This document shows positions 9,896 to 20,362 of a DNA stretch of 64,000 nt, one piece after another. The stretch comes from Hirsutella rhossiliensis (lineage: Eukaryota > Ascomycota > Sordariomycetes > Hypocreales > Ophiocordycipitaceae), in contig NW_025408682.1 of NCBI RefSeq assembly GCF_020360975.1, positions 620,001 to 684,000 of the forward strand, given 5' to 3'. Positions within the stretch are counted from its first letter, which is position 1. The number at the start of each line of letters is the position of its first letter. Under the pieces are notes generated by a model. The model saw only the letters and a program-made list of their open reading frames with translations, was not told the DNA's origin and did no database searches. The translations under genes were made by a program, and so were the position numbers.

Positions 9896-11868
9896 GGCGG
9901 CATCACCGGGGTTGGCGATGTGGCATTTTGTCCTCGGGCAGGCGAGGGCGGAGAGGGCGAGGCCGTGGCTCAGCAGCCCGAGGCGGTCGCGGGAGTGGAC
10001 GAGGCGCTTCGATCTGGACCGGCCAAGAGAGCATGACCATGAAACATGATGGTGCCCTTGGGGGAAGAGATGCCGACGATTCTTGATTCGCTCGTCGTCC
10101 ACCAAAGGGGAGTGGCGTGAGAAATTGACTTCATCGCTCAACTCTTGCCGGCCGCAGCTTGGAGTCGAATCGGGTTAGTCAGCACCCGATCACGAGCGCC
10201 GGAAACAACGACCGCCAGCTCAACGAATCGATCCAGTAACCCGACGCGAGGATTGGCCGTTCCCGACCGACCGGCCTCAAATGCCGCAGGAACTTGAACT
10301 TGCTCGTCGCTTTGTGCACTGCCGGCTTGTACGCATCGCACTCCGCTGCCCAGCGACGCCTCGCACATTTCGCAGATTGGGGAGCTTCGAATCATCGCGA
10401 GAACGATCGCAGGGTTGGCTCAGAGCACTTGTTGGCGAGCAAACGGATAGAAGCCATGTACTGTGCCTGATGGCCACGAGATTTGCCGGCCAGCCCACCA
10501 TCACGCCGATCCGGTGTCCTGAGTTCCAAGCCTTGTCACTCCGACCGTGGCTTGCTGCTCAGTCGATAACCTATGCCTGGGCAGCCTTGATTTTGGCGGT
10601 GCGACAAAGCTCGGCCAGTCCCTTACTTCGAATCCCCTCTTGGGAGTCACAGTCCAAACCATACCTATTGATTCGCTATCAACAAGGAGTACCTAGCATG
10701 TGTTGTCAATGTTTGCCTCCCACCTTGCAGGCAGCAAGCCCCAGAAACCTCGAAGTCGGATTCTTCGGCTTCCCAAAGCAGGCTCCTTGCCCCGAGAGAG
10801 CAAACATTCCCCCCCTTCCCCAAAAAAAGAGGGCTGATAAAAGGCAACGTCAACGTTGCAGCTAGTCCTGTCACAGGATGTGCGCCGGCGACTCTGATGG
10901 GATTAGCCTGGATGAACAGCCGAAGCATTGTTGTTGATCATGACTGTGGCGGCAAGCAACGGCCCCAGCTTACTGATTGATTCGCTGACGAGCCAACTCT
11001 TCAGGTGAGGAGAGAAGGATAACCATTTGACATATCAAGAACTGGGCCGCTTGAAGTGGCCTGACGACCTCGCTTCTCAGCCCCAAGTCTATACAGCGTG
11101 CCGAAACCTCTCCGGCGACTGCAGAAGAAACATTGGTAACCGCGCCAGCCAAGCTTTCCATCGCCAAATGCAGTGCATACCTCGGTGTATTCCCCGATTC
11201 AGTGGCAAGATACCCAGTTGCCAACGGCGCCCTAGAGGCTGAGACCCCTCGAGGATGGCCAAGTGACATTTCCTCGAAAGCCCCCACCCTTGATGACGAC
11301 GATGAAAAACCCGAATGGGAATGCCAAACAAACTGAGGTGCTTGCAGCGACACAAGAGAGGCGCCATCGTGGCGACTGACTCCCTCGGCGGCTTGGACAA
11401 ACAACATACGATGCTTGCTCTGTGTTGGGACAACACGTCTCAGATACAAATCTCTGCTCTCCAGACTCTGCTCCCTGCGGGACTTCTGTTGTCCCAACTC
11501 ACAAGGCAACCTCTTGCCCGTGCAGCCTGCCGCGGATATATCCATGCACTCCGCCACTGTCAAAACCCTCGCCACTGATCACATATCCGTAGGCGACGCT
11601 TCGCAAAACTGACACACAAGCACTGCTCAAGACGCCTGATCAGGCCCACTGCGCCGAGCCCTTGAGTCACATCGCCGCATGCCGCGTGACCCCAGCTCAT
11701 CCGCCGGCGATGGTAAGGTCCTCATCACAGCGTCCCTCCCGGGCCTTTACCCCCTCTTATAAAATGACAGAGCACTTGTAGCGAGATGGATGCCGGAACT
11801 CTTGCCCCTACTATTCTATTCTCTAGGTTCCAACCCTTGTCGAGCTACGCCTTCGATGCGACCTAGAG
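9896..11868. other. Long divergent intergenic region
   Basis: It lies between the minus-strand transcription factor and the plus-strand beta-propeller gene. Open frames such as 10281-10865 plus and 10970-11575 minus have no recognisable family, no splice continuation and unlikely composition. It is the likely bidirectional promoter space. Confidence 0.55.
11758..11764 (+). promoter_or_regulatory. TATA box of the beta-propeller membrane protein gene
   Basis: TATAAAA lies 105 nt before the ATG at 11869, a normal distance for a fungal TATA promoter. Confidence 0.5.
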
Positions 11869-13675
11869 ATGCCCCTTGATATCCCCTGGCTTATACGCCG
11901 AGAACAAAGCATGACCCACGGTGTCGAGCCCGGCACGTGGGCACCGTCGTCGACGCTCAACGGCGGCGGCGGCACGAGCTCGCCGCCGTTGAACCCCGAA
12001 ATCGTCCATAACCACTATTACGCGGCAGATCAAACGGCCGTCCCGTGGTACCGCCGGCGAAAGTTTCACTTTTGGCTTGCCGTCTTGGTGCTCGTCATAA
12101 TTGTGGTCGCCTCGGCTGTGATTCTTGGCGTCGTCCTCAAGTTGGAGCTGGGCAAGAGGCGTGCGCAGAGCTCCGAGGAAAACACCGCTGGTGCTGGCAC
12201 TCCCTCCCCGAGCCCGACTCATGAGGGGACGACGCAACTGTCGTCGACGTTTTCTTCTTTGCCGAAGCTGCAGACGTCCTCGTCGAGCAGTGGCAGCTCG
12301 GTGACATCCTCATTGACGTCCTCGGGATCCAGCTCCGGGCCTATGTCGACTGACTCGGCGTCACGATTAAACGAGACCGTTATGGGAATCGTGTCTTCTT
12401 TTCTCGCGACTTTCACGGAACAGAAATTGCTCAGCTCATCGTCGTCCTCGTCGTCCTCGTCGTCCTCGTCGTCCTCGTCGTCTTCGTCGTCCGTACCTAG
12501 CAGCATCTCTTCGTCCACGTCGACGGTCTCCCTTCCATCGTCATCTTCCTCAACCTCGACAAGCGTGCAGCCAGCTAAGACGGCGGCCGAGATCTTCACA
12601 CTTTCCGAAAGCTCTCAGCTTGCCTCGGCGTACTTCAAGAGCGACGCGTCGGAGCTGCACCGCAGAGTTCTGGTCTGGCAGGACGACAAGAACGACCTCA
12701 TTGCCACGGAGTGGTCCGTCGGTCGCAGAGTGCACTACCGCATCCGAGATCAAGCCGAGTCTCGCCTACCCGAGGCAAAGCTCGGAACGCCGCTGGCAAT
12801 GACGGTCAGCAGCTCTGGCGTCATTCATGTCTTCTTCCTAGATACCCAGGGCGCCCTTTCGCACATTTTTGAGGAGACCAAGGGAGAGTGGAGGAGGAGC
12901 ATGCTCACGAAGAACAACGGTCCCATCGTTGCCTCGTCATCCTCGCCATTGTCGGCTGTTTGGCACCGGGGCAGCGTGGGCAGGGAACTGCTCGGCGTCG
13001 CCTACGCAAGCTCCCAGAAGCTGCGCCTGGCAATGACCGACAAGCCCGACGAGGATAGCACGTGGCAGGTTGTGGAGGTGGCGTCTCTGCCGGACCCGGT
13101 CCCTGGAATGACAGAAACGCCCTTGTTTTCGGTGGCCGGAGACTGGGGGAAGCTATCCAGCGGGGTGCTGATGGCAGTGCTGGTCGAGGATGGACTCTTT
13201 GCCTGGGAATGTTCGCTCGACCTTTGGCCACCGCCCAAGGCCAAGGCGCCCTGCCATCAGCTCAACGACACGTTTCAAGGTATGCCACCGCCCTCTCCCG
13301 TGACACACAAAGCGAAGGCACTGACACACTGCACACGTAGACGAAAGGGGACGAAACATGGGCTTCGCGCCGCCCCCGCGCCAGCTGGGCTGGATCAAGC
13401 TGGCGGGCGCCGACGCCGACTACGACTTCAGCCTGGTCAGCCTCGACGCCGAGGGCCGCTTCGTCGACGAGAACCGCATCAGGGCCGGCGCGCGGGGCAG
13501 GAAGGCCGGGCGCGGGCTCGACACCAAGATGGCGGCGCGGACGATTGCGACGACGGACGAGGGCGTGTTGTTTGCGGCGGCCGGCGACGACGTGTACATT
13601 TACAGGCTGGACACGGAGGACTGGACGTGGCGGGCGCAGGGGTCGTTGATGCCTACGCGTGGGGGTGAGCGTTGA
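11869..13675 (+). CDS. Type II membrane protein with Ser-rich stalk and lectin-like beta-propeller
   Basis: Two exons, 11869-13279 and 13341-13675 (61-nt intron, phase 1), give 581 residues. Residues 1-60 are cytosolic and Pro/Gly-rich. About residues 64-90 are one transmembrane helix (FWLAVLVLVIIVVASAVILG), followed by basic residues. A long Ser/Thr stalk with a pure poly-Ser run of about 20 leads to a region of repeated W-D/E/G blades (VLVWQDDKNDLIATEW, GVIHVFFLDTQGALSHIFEE, LLGVAYASSQKLRLAM, GVLFAAAGDDVYIYRL). These resemble the six-bladed fungal fucose-specific lectin (AAL/AFL) fold. The likely role is a cell-surface, glycan-binding or wall-associated protein; sugar specificity cannot be judged. 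The second ATG (11911) is an alternative start. The stalk should be heavily O-mannosylated. Confidence 0.75.
12437..12492 (+). repeat. In-frame hexanucleotide repeat (TCGTCC/TCCTCG) coding poly-Ser
   Basis: Nine or so near-perfect 6-bp units inside the beta-propeller gene encode the serine run. Such tracts change length easily and would vary the stalk length of the surface protein between strains. Confidence 0.85.
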
Positions 13676-14481
13676 CGTGGGTGAGTGGTCGATGGGAGGA
13701 CTGGCGGATGCGTCTCTGTCCGTTTTTAATCATACCGAAAAGAATTATACAGTAGCCTTGATGTCAGGTTTGGGCGTGATCTATCAAAATTGGAGCAGTC
13801 GTTTGCTCGATATGATGAGGCCCGCGTGTATTTCGACTTCGGGCGCGCCTACGAGACATCGGAGCATCGCTAAGCAACTATCAACAGCAAAAACATGCTG
13901 CTTGGCGAAAAAGAAAGAAAGAATGGTCATCGACTGTAGATCATGCCCATCCGGTCGAGACACTATCAATTCGTTGCCAGGCTGCCTCGTTTGTAGTTGG
14001 TTGTTGTCAGATTTGTTGAGGTCAGACAAGGAGAAGGGTCCACCGTGAATTTTTGGCCCGAGCTGGCATGCCGAAATTCACGGTCACCTTCTCCGCAGGT
14101 GCCGATTTGGCCCACCTGACGGACAAACAGGGGCCAAGTCGCGTCGGCCGCGGAGCCAAGACCCGGACCATGGCGAACGGTTGGCTGAAGCAGGCCCCGA
14201 AGAGCGCGGGGCGGGACCCACTCTGCTGAGCGCGACCGGCGGCTAGGCCTAAATGGGAAGTAAGTAAACAAGTCGAGCTTCAGGAGCTGCCATGTCTCGC
14301 CAACACGCCTCCTCAGACGGGCTTGTTTACCTTGTCCCCCTTTGATAAAAGGAAACCTCACACAGGCCTGGCCCGTACTTGTTTCGGCAGCTGCAGGCTG
14401 CCCTCGCTTTGATCGCTTCGTGTTTCTGGCCCCCAGCCTTCATCCGTCAGCCTGCGTCTGTGTGAGATTCGCGACGCAGCC
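13676..14481. other. Intergenic region with a perfect inverted repeat
   Basis: No gene is supported. It contains the 3' flank of the beta-propeller gene, an inverted repeat at 14042-14084 and the promoter of the coiled-coil gene. Confidence 0.5.
14042..14084. repeat. Inverted repeat, 11-bp arms, 21-nt spacer
   Basis: ACCGTGAATTT at 14042-14052 pairs exactly with AAATTCACGGT at 14074-14084. It could be a hairpin near the 3' end of the upstream transcript or a dyad bound by a dimeric regulator. Confidence 0.7.
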
Positions 14482-16650
14482 ATGGCTGATCTCGACATGC
14501 CCATTGCCCTCCGGCGGCCCCGTCGCAGTGTCGGCCCAACGAGCCAAGCCGAAGAGACGGCCGCCCTGCCGCCGAGCCGCCACCCCAGAACGCCCCGCCG
14601 ACTCCGAAAGGCCGTCCGCTTCTCCGACCCGGGCCCTTCGCCGAGCACCGGCCTGACGCCCAGCATCCGGCGCACTTGCCTCGGCACCCCGCGCGGCCGT
14701 CGCGCCTCGACGCCGAGCAGATGCAGACCCTCGCCGCACGCCGCCGTGGCCGCGCGCCTCGAAGCCCCTGCCGCGCCGGCGTGCCTCCGCCAGACCGCCG
14801 ACGGGCGCGTGGAGCGACGCATCCGTCGCAGCAACTTGCGCGACCTTCTCAACCGGCTGGAGCAGCAGAAGAAGCGTAGCGCAAAGGTGGCGCAGGCCGA
14901 GATTGGCGCCCTCCAGGCCGAGATCAAGATGCGGGACCGCGACATCTACGAGCTGCAGAATGCCACTGTCGTCATCGACACAGACCGCATATGGGACCTC
15001 GAGCAGCAGGTCGAGGAGCTCAGGGATGAGCTTCAACGGCGCTCGGACGTCCCGGCTACTCCTCGCAGCGACAGCCAGGCCGGCCGGACCTGCTACGACT
15101 GGACGCTGGCGGCGCGAGATCCCTTTGTCGACGACGACGACGACGATGTCACCGACGTGGCGCCCGACGAGGACCACTTCGGCGACGCCACCATGGCCCA
15201 GCTCGCGGCCAGTACACCGTCGAGGGCACGGTCGTCCTTTCCCACGCCGCCCGCGACCAGCCCTGCTCTCCCCGCGACGCCGTGCTGGCGCGCTCCACTG
15301 GCGGTTCCCGGTCCGTCCCACGCTGGCGTACAAGCATGCTTTCCCGACCCGGCCAAGGAGCAGCTGGAGGAGGAGCTGGCGTCTCTGCGGCTCGAGGTCC
15401 GCAAGCTAGCAGCGACGCTCGAGTCATACCAAAGCCTCGGCGAACGCGTCGCTGACCGCCTGTCGTCCGTGACACTGTCGGCTGTTGGAGCGGCCTCGGG
15501 CGTCCACGGCCTGGAGCAGCAGGTCGAGGGTCTGGTCCAGGCCATGTCCGACCGCACCGCGGCGCTGGCCCTCCTGACTTCCTCCATCGCCGACATTGGC
15601 TTTCCCGGCAGCGACGCCGGTGACATGGTGGTGGCGCTGGCCGCTGGCTTCCGCGCCGCACGGCTCGAGCTCGAGTACCTCACGCCCGGCGAGGTTGTCC
15701 TGCCGCTCAGCTCGCATGGCGCCGAGGTCCTCGACCTGCTGCTAAGTCGCCTGCGCGTCCTCGCCAAGAAGGTGCAGGAAGACGAAGCGACCATTGACGA
15801 GTACCACGAGATTGAACAGTCCTTGCGCAAGCAGCTCGACGCACGAGTATCCGTCATCGAAGGGCTCAAGCTCGAAATGTCCACGGCCGAGCATCTCTTC
15901 AACGAAAAGCACGCCAAGATCCAAGAGCTGCAGGTGGGCAACCAACGACTAAGCGGCGCCGTCGACGGCTATGTTCGCGACATTGCCGAGCTCGAAAAGC
16001 TCGTTGAGCGCATGGAGCAGGAAGGCCAGGAAATAAAAGGGGCGCATCAGGCCCGGCAGCAGTCGGATCGCGAGACCCTGGGGGTCAAGGAGGCGAGCAT
16101 CGCGGAGCTCGAGGGCAAGCTCGCCTCGGCGATGCGGCGCACGACGAGCCTGCAGCTGGAAATAAGCAACGTCCAGGACAGCAGCACGCGGCACGTCGTA
16201 ACGCTCAACAAGGAGCACGGCGCCGCCCTTGCCCTGCGTGACGCGCGGGTGCTGGAGCTGCGCGGCGAGATTGATCGCCTCAACGAGTCCCTCCGAGCCG
16301 CTCATGATATCATCCGCGAGCTGCGCGTTGGCAAGGGCGACATGGAGGCCCAGATGCGGGGCGACAAGCAAAAAGCCAAGGCGGCCATGGACGCCGTCAA
16401 GAGCGAGCTACAGCGCGTTCTGCAGATGAGCCAGTTTCTTGACGAGGCTCCCGAGGGCGAGGCTCCCGGCGCGGAGAGCGGCTCGACAAAGACCGCGGAC
16501 AATGCTTGCTCGTCTGTCGGCGGGCCGAGGACGGTGGTTCGCCCGGGAGGCTTCCTCGCTGCCGCCCCGGTCCGACGCGGCAGCCAGAAGATGGCGAGGA
16601 GGCATGACAGCGGCATGGGCCTGCTGCACGAGGACGAGGTCGACATTTGA
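14482..16650 (+). CDS. Large coiled-coil protein, unknown function
   Basis: A single exon gives 722 residues, starting at an ATG in good context (GCAGCCATGGCT). Residues 1-115 are basic, Pro/Arg/Ser-rich and probably disordered (with RKAVRFSDPGPSPS). Coiled coils run at about 120-195 (LRDLLNRLEQQKKRSAKVAQ), 290-325 and 420-655, separated by an acidic patch (DPFVDDDDDDVTDV) and an STPS...FPTPPATSP segment that looks like a phosphorylation region. The RKAVRFSDP motif and Ser/Thr-Pro sites suggest cell-cycle or cytoskeletal control, but I do not recognise a named family. Conserved unnamed proteins of this build occur in Sordariomycetes as far as I recall. It converges on the DUF885 gene with 259 bp between the stop codons. 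Confidence 0.8.
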   Translation: MADLDMPIALRRPRRSVGPTSQAEETAALPPSRHPRTPRRLRKAVRFSDPGPSPSTGLTPSIRRTCLGTPRGRRASTPSRCRPSPHAAVAARLEAPAAPACLRQTADGRVERRIRRSNLRDLLNRLEQQKKRSAKVAQAEIGALQAEIKMRDRDIYELQNATVVIDTDRIWDLEQQVEELRDELQRRSDVPATPRSDSQAGRTCYDWTLAARDPFVDDDDDDVTDVAPDEDHFGDATMAQLAASTPSRARSSFPTPPATSPALPATPCWRAPLAVPGPSHAGVQACFPDPAKEQLEEELASLRLEVRKLAATLESYQSLGERVADRLSSVTLSAVGAASGVHGLEQQVEGLVQAMSDRTAALALLTSSIADIGFPGSDAGDMVVALAAGFRAARLELEYLTPGEVVLPLSSHGAEVLDLLLSRLRVLAKKVQEDEATIDEYHEIEQSLRKQLDARVSVIEGLKLEMSTAEHLFNEKHAKIQELQVGNQRLSGAVDGYVRDIAELEKLVERMEQEGQEIKGAHQARQQSDRETLGVKEASIAELEGKLASAMRRTTSLQLEISNVQDSSTRHVVTLNKEHGAALALRDARVLELRGEIDRLNESLRAAHDIIRELRVGKGDMEAQMRGDKQKAKAAMDAVKSELQRVLQMSQFLDEAPEGEAPGAESGSTKTADNACSSVGGPRTVVRPGGFLAAAPVRRGSQKMARRHDSGMGLLHEDEVDI

Positions 16651-16909
16651 GGATGCCCCTTGTCCACAGGGTTTGGCGTTGACATGGCTGGGTGGCTAGG
16701 TTTCATTCATTCTTCATTTCCTTGTGCCATTTAAGTGCCAAGTATAACCACAGATACCGACATCTTTGAGAGAACAAGCAGCATGGCCGGTACCGGCCCT
16801 CCAATACGGACCCCTTGTGTTCAAGCCTGTTCCGCAATCCATGTTCCCTGTGACGCGGTCTTCTGGCACACAACCAGCTAGCCTGTCCACTGCCCATCTT
16901 CAGCCAGCC

Positions 16910-18622
16910 TCACAGCTTGTAAAACTTCCAGCTAGCCTTGTAGTCGGGCTCAAGCTCCTTGTCCAGCACCAAGGCCCTCACCAGCTCGTTTGGAATGGCG
17001 CCCAGGGTCAGGACCTGGTCGTTAAACTGCTTCTCCGTCCAGCGGCCCGAGTCGACGGCCTCGGAGCGCAGGGCGAGCAGCTGCAGGGCGCCAACCATGT
17101 AGGCCATCTGATAGAGAGGGCCGTACTGGCCCGAGAGCCAGCGGCGGACCTCGGCCTCGGCCGTGTGGCGCTCGTGGTTTACCGACTCGACGAGGAAATC
17201 AATGCACTCCTGGGGCGTCGTCTGTCCGAGATGGAAGCCGACGGTGAGGAGGATGCGGGCGCAACGATGCATGCGCCAGAAGAGGTGGCCGATGCGGTCG
17301 CGTGGCGAGACGAAAAAGTCGCCTCGCTGCCAGAAAAGCAACTCCCAGTACGTGGCCCAGCCCTCGACGAAGAAGGGCGTGGTGAAGAGGCGCCGGTAGT
17401 TGCGGTGACGCTCCAGCATGAAGAGCTGCAGCCGATGGCCCGGAATCAGCTCATGAAAGGCGGTTGCGCGCGCAAAGTAGCGATTGTTTCCTCGCATCAC
17501 CATGGTCTTTAGCTGGTGCGCCATGCCGGCAGTCGGATAGGCAATCAGGATCGAAGGCCCGCCGAGGAAGAAAGGCGCCGTCTGTTGCTGCTGCGCGCTC
17601 ATCATTGTAGCGCGATACGTTTCAGCCACCTCTGGCACCGTGACGAGGTCGTGCTCGCCGACGAAGCGCGCCCCTTCCCGCGCCAGCTCGAGCACCAAGC
17701 CAGGCTGCTCGCCGGGCGGGACGGAGCTCGTCTTGACGTCTTGGTCCATGGCCCTCTTCCAGTCGTCGCCGTAGCCCAACTCGCGCGAGGCTCGCCGCAT
17801 CTGGCCCTCGCTCCAGCTGAACTGGTCACGGGCAATCCGGACGAGCTCCTCGGGCGAGTAGGCAACCACCTCGGCCTCGAGCTCGCGCAACAAGGCTTCG
17901 CGACCAATGGGTTCCCCTATGATATCGCCAGCACCGCCGGGGCGCACGCCCGCCAGGCGTGTCTGGATCAGCGGCACAAGCCGGCCTAGGGCGCCGTCGG
18001 CTGTCCGGTAGGGAACTGTTGCCCAGTAGTCGAACGAGGGGTCGTAGGAGGCGTAGAAGGCGAAGAACTCGGCGAGGTGGCCACGCAGCTCGTCGATAAT
18101 GTTGGAGGCCTTGAAGGCGTTGGTCTTGCCCATCTTGATCTTGTCCTGCTCGACGTCTCGCTGGACACGGCCGACCATGGTGTTGATGTCGTCGAGCTGC
18201 TGCGCGGTGCGCTCGGCGTCCATGGGCTCGACCCTTTCTCGCTTCTCGCAGAGGGTAATTATGATGTCTCCAAAGGGCAGCAGCGGCTTCAGATGAACAA
18301 AGCCATCTTGCTCGGCCCTGAGCTGGAGAGTGTTCCGCTGCAGATATTTCCGCAGGAGGATGAAGTCGACTTTGCCCTGTTGGCCAAGGGCGTCAAAGTC
18401 AAGCCGAAGCAGCGACCGCGCCTCGTCGGCGTAGAATCGCTGCAGACGCTCGTGTCGGGCGGGAGAGATGGAGATGCTGTAGAAGGTGTTGATGTCGTTT
18501 AGGTCTGCCTCGACGCGGCGAACGCGGTCGGGCAAAGACTCGGCCTGCCGGTGACTGCCGGGGTGTGCCAGCGTGACCCAGGTGCCATCCATTTGCGAGT
18601 CTCGAGACGGGCTTTGTGCCAT
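16910..18622 (-). CDS. DUF885 family zinc metalloprotein (gluzincin-type)
   Basis: A single exon gives 570 residues from the ATG at 18622 (MAQSPSRDSQMDG). The frame is open further upstream but only through a TTG. The protein shows the DUF885 pattern: an N-terminal helical region, an FMLERH-containing core and the zinc site HELIPGHRLQ at about residues 395-404 (H-E-x-x-x-G-H), followed by FFVEGWATYWELL, which supplies the downstream acidic ligand. Members are related to M32/M3-like peptidases; activity on peptides or small amides is inferred, not shown. No signal peptide or membrane segment is visible, so it is probably cytosolic. It is transcribed divergently from the Mpv17 gene across about 590 bp. 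Confidence 0.9.
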   Translation of the reverse strand: MAQSPSRDSQMDGTWVTLAHPGSHRQAESLPDRVRRVEADLNDINTFYSISISPARHERLQRFYADEARSLLRLDFDALGQQGKVDFILLRKYLQRNTLQLRAEQDGFVHLKPLLPFGDIIITLCEKRERVEPMDAERTAQQLDDINTMVGRVQRDVEQDKIKMGKTNAFKASNIIDELRGHLAEFFAFYASYDPSFDYWATVPYRTADGALGRLVPLIQTRLAGVRPGGAGDIIGEPIGREALLRELEAEVVAYSPEELVRIARDQFSWSEGQMRRASRELGYGDDWKRAMDQDVKTSSVPPGEQPGLVLELAREGARFVGEHDLVTVPEVAETYRATMMSAQQQQTAPFFLGGPSILIAYPTAGMAHQLKTMVMRGNNRYFARATAFHELIPGHRLQLFMLERHRNYRRLFTTPFFVEGWATYWELLFWQRGDFFVSPRDRIGHLFWRMHRCARILLTVGFHLGQTTPQECIDFLVESVNHERHTAEAEVRRWLSGQYGPLYQMAYMVGALQLLALRSEAVDSGRWTEKQFNDQVLTLGAIPNELVRALVLDKELEPDYKASWKFYKL

Positions 18623-19215
18623 GGTGATGCAAGTCTCTGCTGTGTTGACGATGTCGAGCAAGGGAGCATGGCGCTGGCATGGAGGAGAGGGGTTGACGCC
18701 GTAGCATCAAGCATTCGCCGACGGAAGCCAGCGCTGGCCGCTCCGGTTGAAGCCGCCTGATGCCGGCCTGATGAGGCCTTTGCTATGGACACGTGGTATT
18801 AGACAAGTCCTCTTCCGGAAGGAGGACATGGCCAAGGGGAATGCTGGAAGCCGCAGGCGATTGGGAGCAGCACATGGTGGATTGATTTGGACAATGTGCA
18901 GGACAGCATGCTCCATGAGTCCATCGTCTAAACTCTAAACCACAGTGTCGTCCTCGCAGCGACAGGGCAACTTGCATGTTTTGTTGGACGGAATGATGAT
19001 GCTGCTCTCCATCATCCGCTCTCCTTGAGAAGCGCAATGCGGGTGAGTCGCACAGAGGAGCCAGGCCGAAACACCAGGGGGTGTTGGCCGTGGCCGTCAG
19101 CCATCCAGTGCAGCGGGCCCCTTGGGTGGGAAGGACTAGGGAAAAAGGGGGCATGAGAAAAACTGCCTCCTCCAACATCATCGCCCCAACACCACACACG
19201 CCCTCGTCGTCCACC
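18623..19215. other. Divergent promoter region between the DUF885 and Mpv17 genes
   Basis: No coding signal is present. The frame of the Mpv17 gene is open upstream to 19081 and contains an earlier ATG at 19153, but the mitochondrial leader begins best at 19216. Confidence 0.5.
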
Positions 19216-20101
19216 ATGAGAGCAATGCCGCTGCCCTTGCTCGTCCGCGCCGCGCCGCCCGGGTGCGTGCTCCGATGTCGCCGCGGCGTCCTCTCCTCGG
19301 CCGCCTACTCGTCCAAACCCCCCGTCGCCAAGCCCAACGCCAAAGCCAAGCCGTCTCCGCCAGCATCGCCGCCCCCCCCGCTGCCTCGGGCCACGCCGCA
19401 CCCTGCATCGGGGGGCGCCCCAGCCAAGACGCTCAAGGAGCGGCTCCGGTGGGCTCTCGGGCCCGTGAGCTCAGTCGCCGAGGCCTACGGCCGGGCGCAG
19501 CGCGCGCATCCGTACAGGACGCAGATTGTCGGCGCCCTCGTCGTCTTTTTCTGTGCCGACCTGAGCGCCCAGCACATTGGAGGCCGCGAGTACGATGCCG
19601 CGCGGACGGCCCGGGCCCTCGTCATTGGCTTCGTCGCCGCCGTGCCGTTTTATAAGTGGTGAGCCGTGCATGCATGTCCATCGACTCGTTTTTGCCTCGG
19701 CGCATACTCACTTCTCCCTCGGCAGGTTCGTCTTCCTCTCCAAGAACTTCAACTACGCCTCTCGCGTCCGCTCCCTCGTCACCAAAGTCGCCGTCAACCA
19801 GCTCGTCTTCACCCCGACCTTCAACGTCTACTTCTTTGGCTCGCACGCCCTCCTCGCCGGCGACGGACTCGACGCCGCTCTGCAGCGAGTCTGCGACGCC
19901 GTGCCCACCAGCTGGCTCAACTCGTTTAAAGTCTGGCCCGCCACCGTCTTCATCACTCTCGCCTTTTTGCCCCTCGAGTACCGCACCCTCGTCTCCAATT
20001 TCGTCGCCGTGGGCTGGCAGACGTACCTCAGCTACCTGAACCGCCAGGCTGAACTGCGCGACGAGGCAAGGGCCTTGGCTGCAAGAGCTCCTGCGCCCTA
20101 A
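19216..20101 (+). CDS. Mpv17/PMP22 family mitochondrial inner-membrane protein (Sym1-like)
   Basis: Exons 19216-19658 and 19726-20101 (67-nt intron splitting a Trp codon) encode 272 residues. The N-terminus (MRAMPLPLLVRAAPPGCVLR) is Arg-rich without acidic residues, a typical mitochondrial presequence, followed by a Pro/Ala/Lys linker. The core carries the family hallmarks: PYRTQIVGALVVFFCADLSAQ, a central KNFNYASRVRSLVTKVAVNQ with VFTP, and at the end the Mpv17 signature WPATVFITLAFLPLEYRTLV and WQTYLSYLN. Four membrane spans are expected. Yeast Sym1 acts in heat-stress ethanol metabolism and mitochondrial metabolite homeostasis, probably as a channel. The gene converges on the P450 gene with about 260 bp between them. 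Confidence 0.92.
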
Positions 20102-20362
20102 TGAAGACTCGCGGGCTTCTCGCTTACGCGCGGTTCACGACGACGGGGAATTAACTCGCAAATAAAAGACATGGACAAGCTGCGATAATCAGGGGCAGTC
20201 CGACTCACATCCGTCAGTTGCTGCATCTTGCATGCCATTTACAATTACTGCCTCCTGCCCAAGGGGTATTCAGTTTCACATCATCCTGTCATCGTATGTT
20301 CATCATGCATCTCCCCTTCCCAACACGTCCCCCTCGCATGCAGCCCGGGTATCCCTCGGCCG

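Noticed and set aside
10281..10865. 194-codon plus-strand frame upstream of the transcription factor
   Set aside because: No motif, no conserved look, and it lies in probable promoter DNA.
14440..15333. 297-codon minus-strand frame
   Set aside because: It is antisense to the coiled-coil gene and follows from its GC-rich third positions; no domain or start context.
18623..18661. Longer N-terminus for the DUF885 protein
   Set aside because: The extension has only a TTG start; the ATG at 18622 is better.
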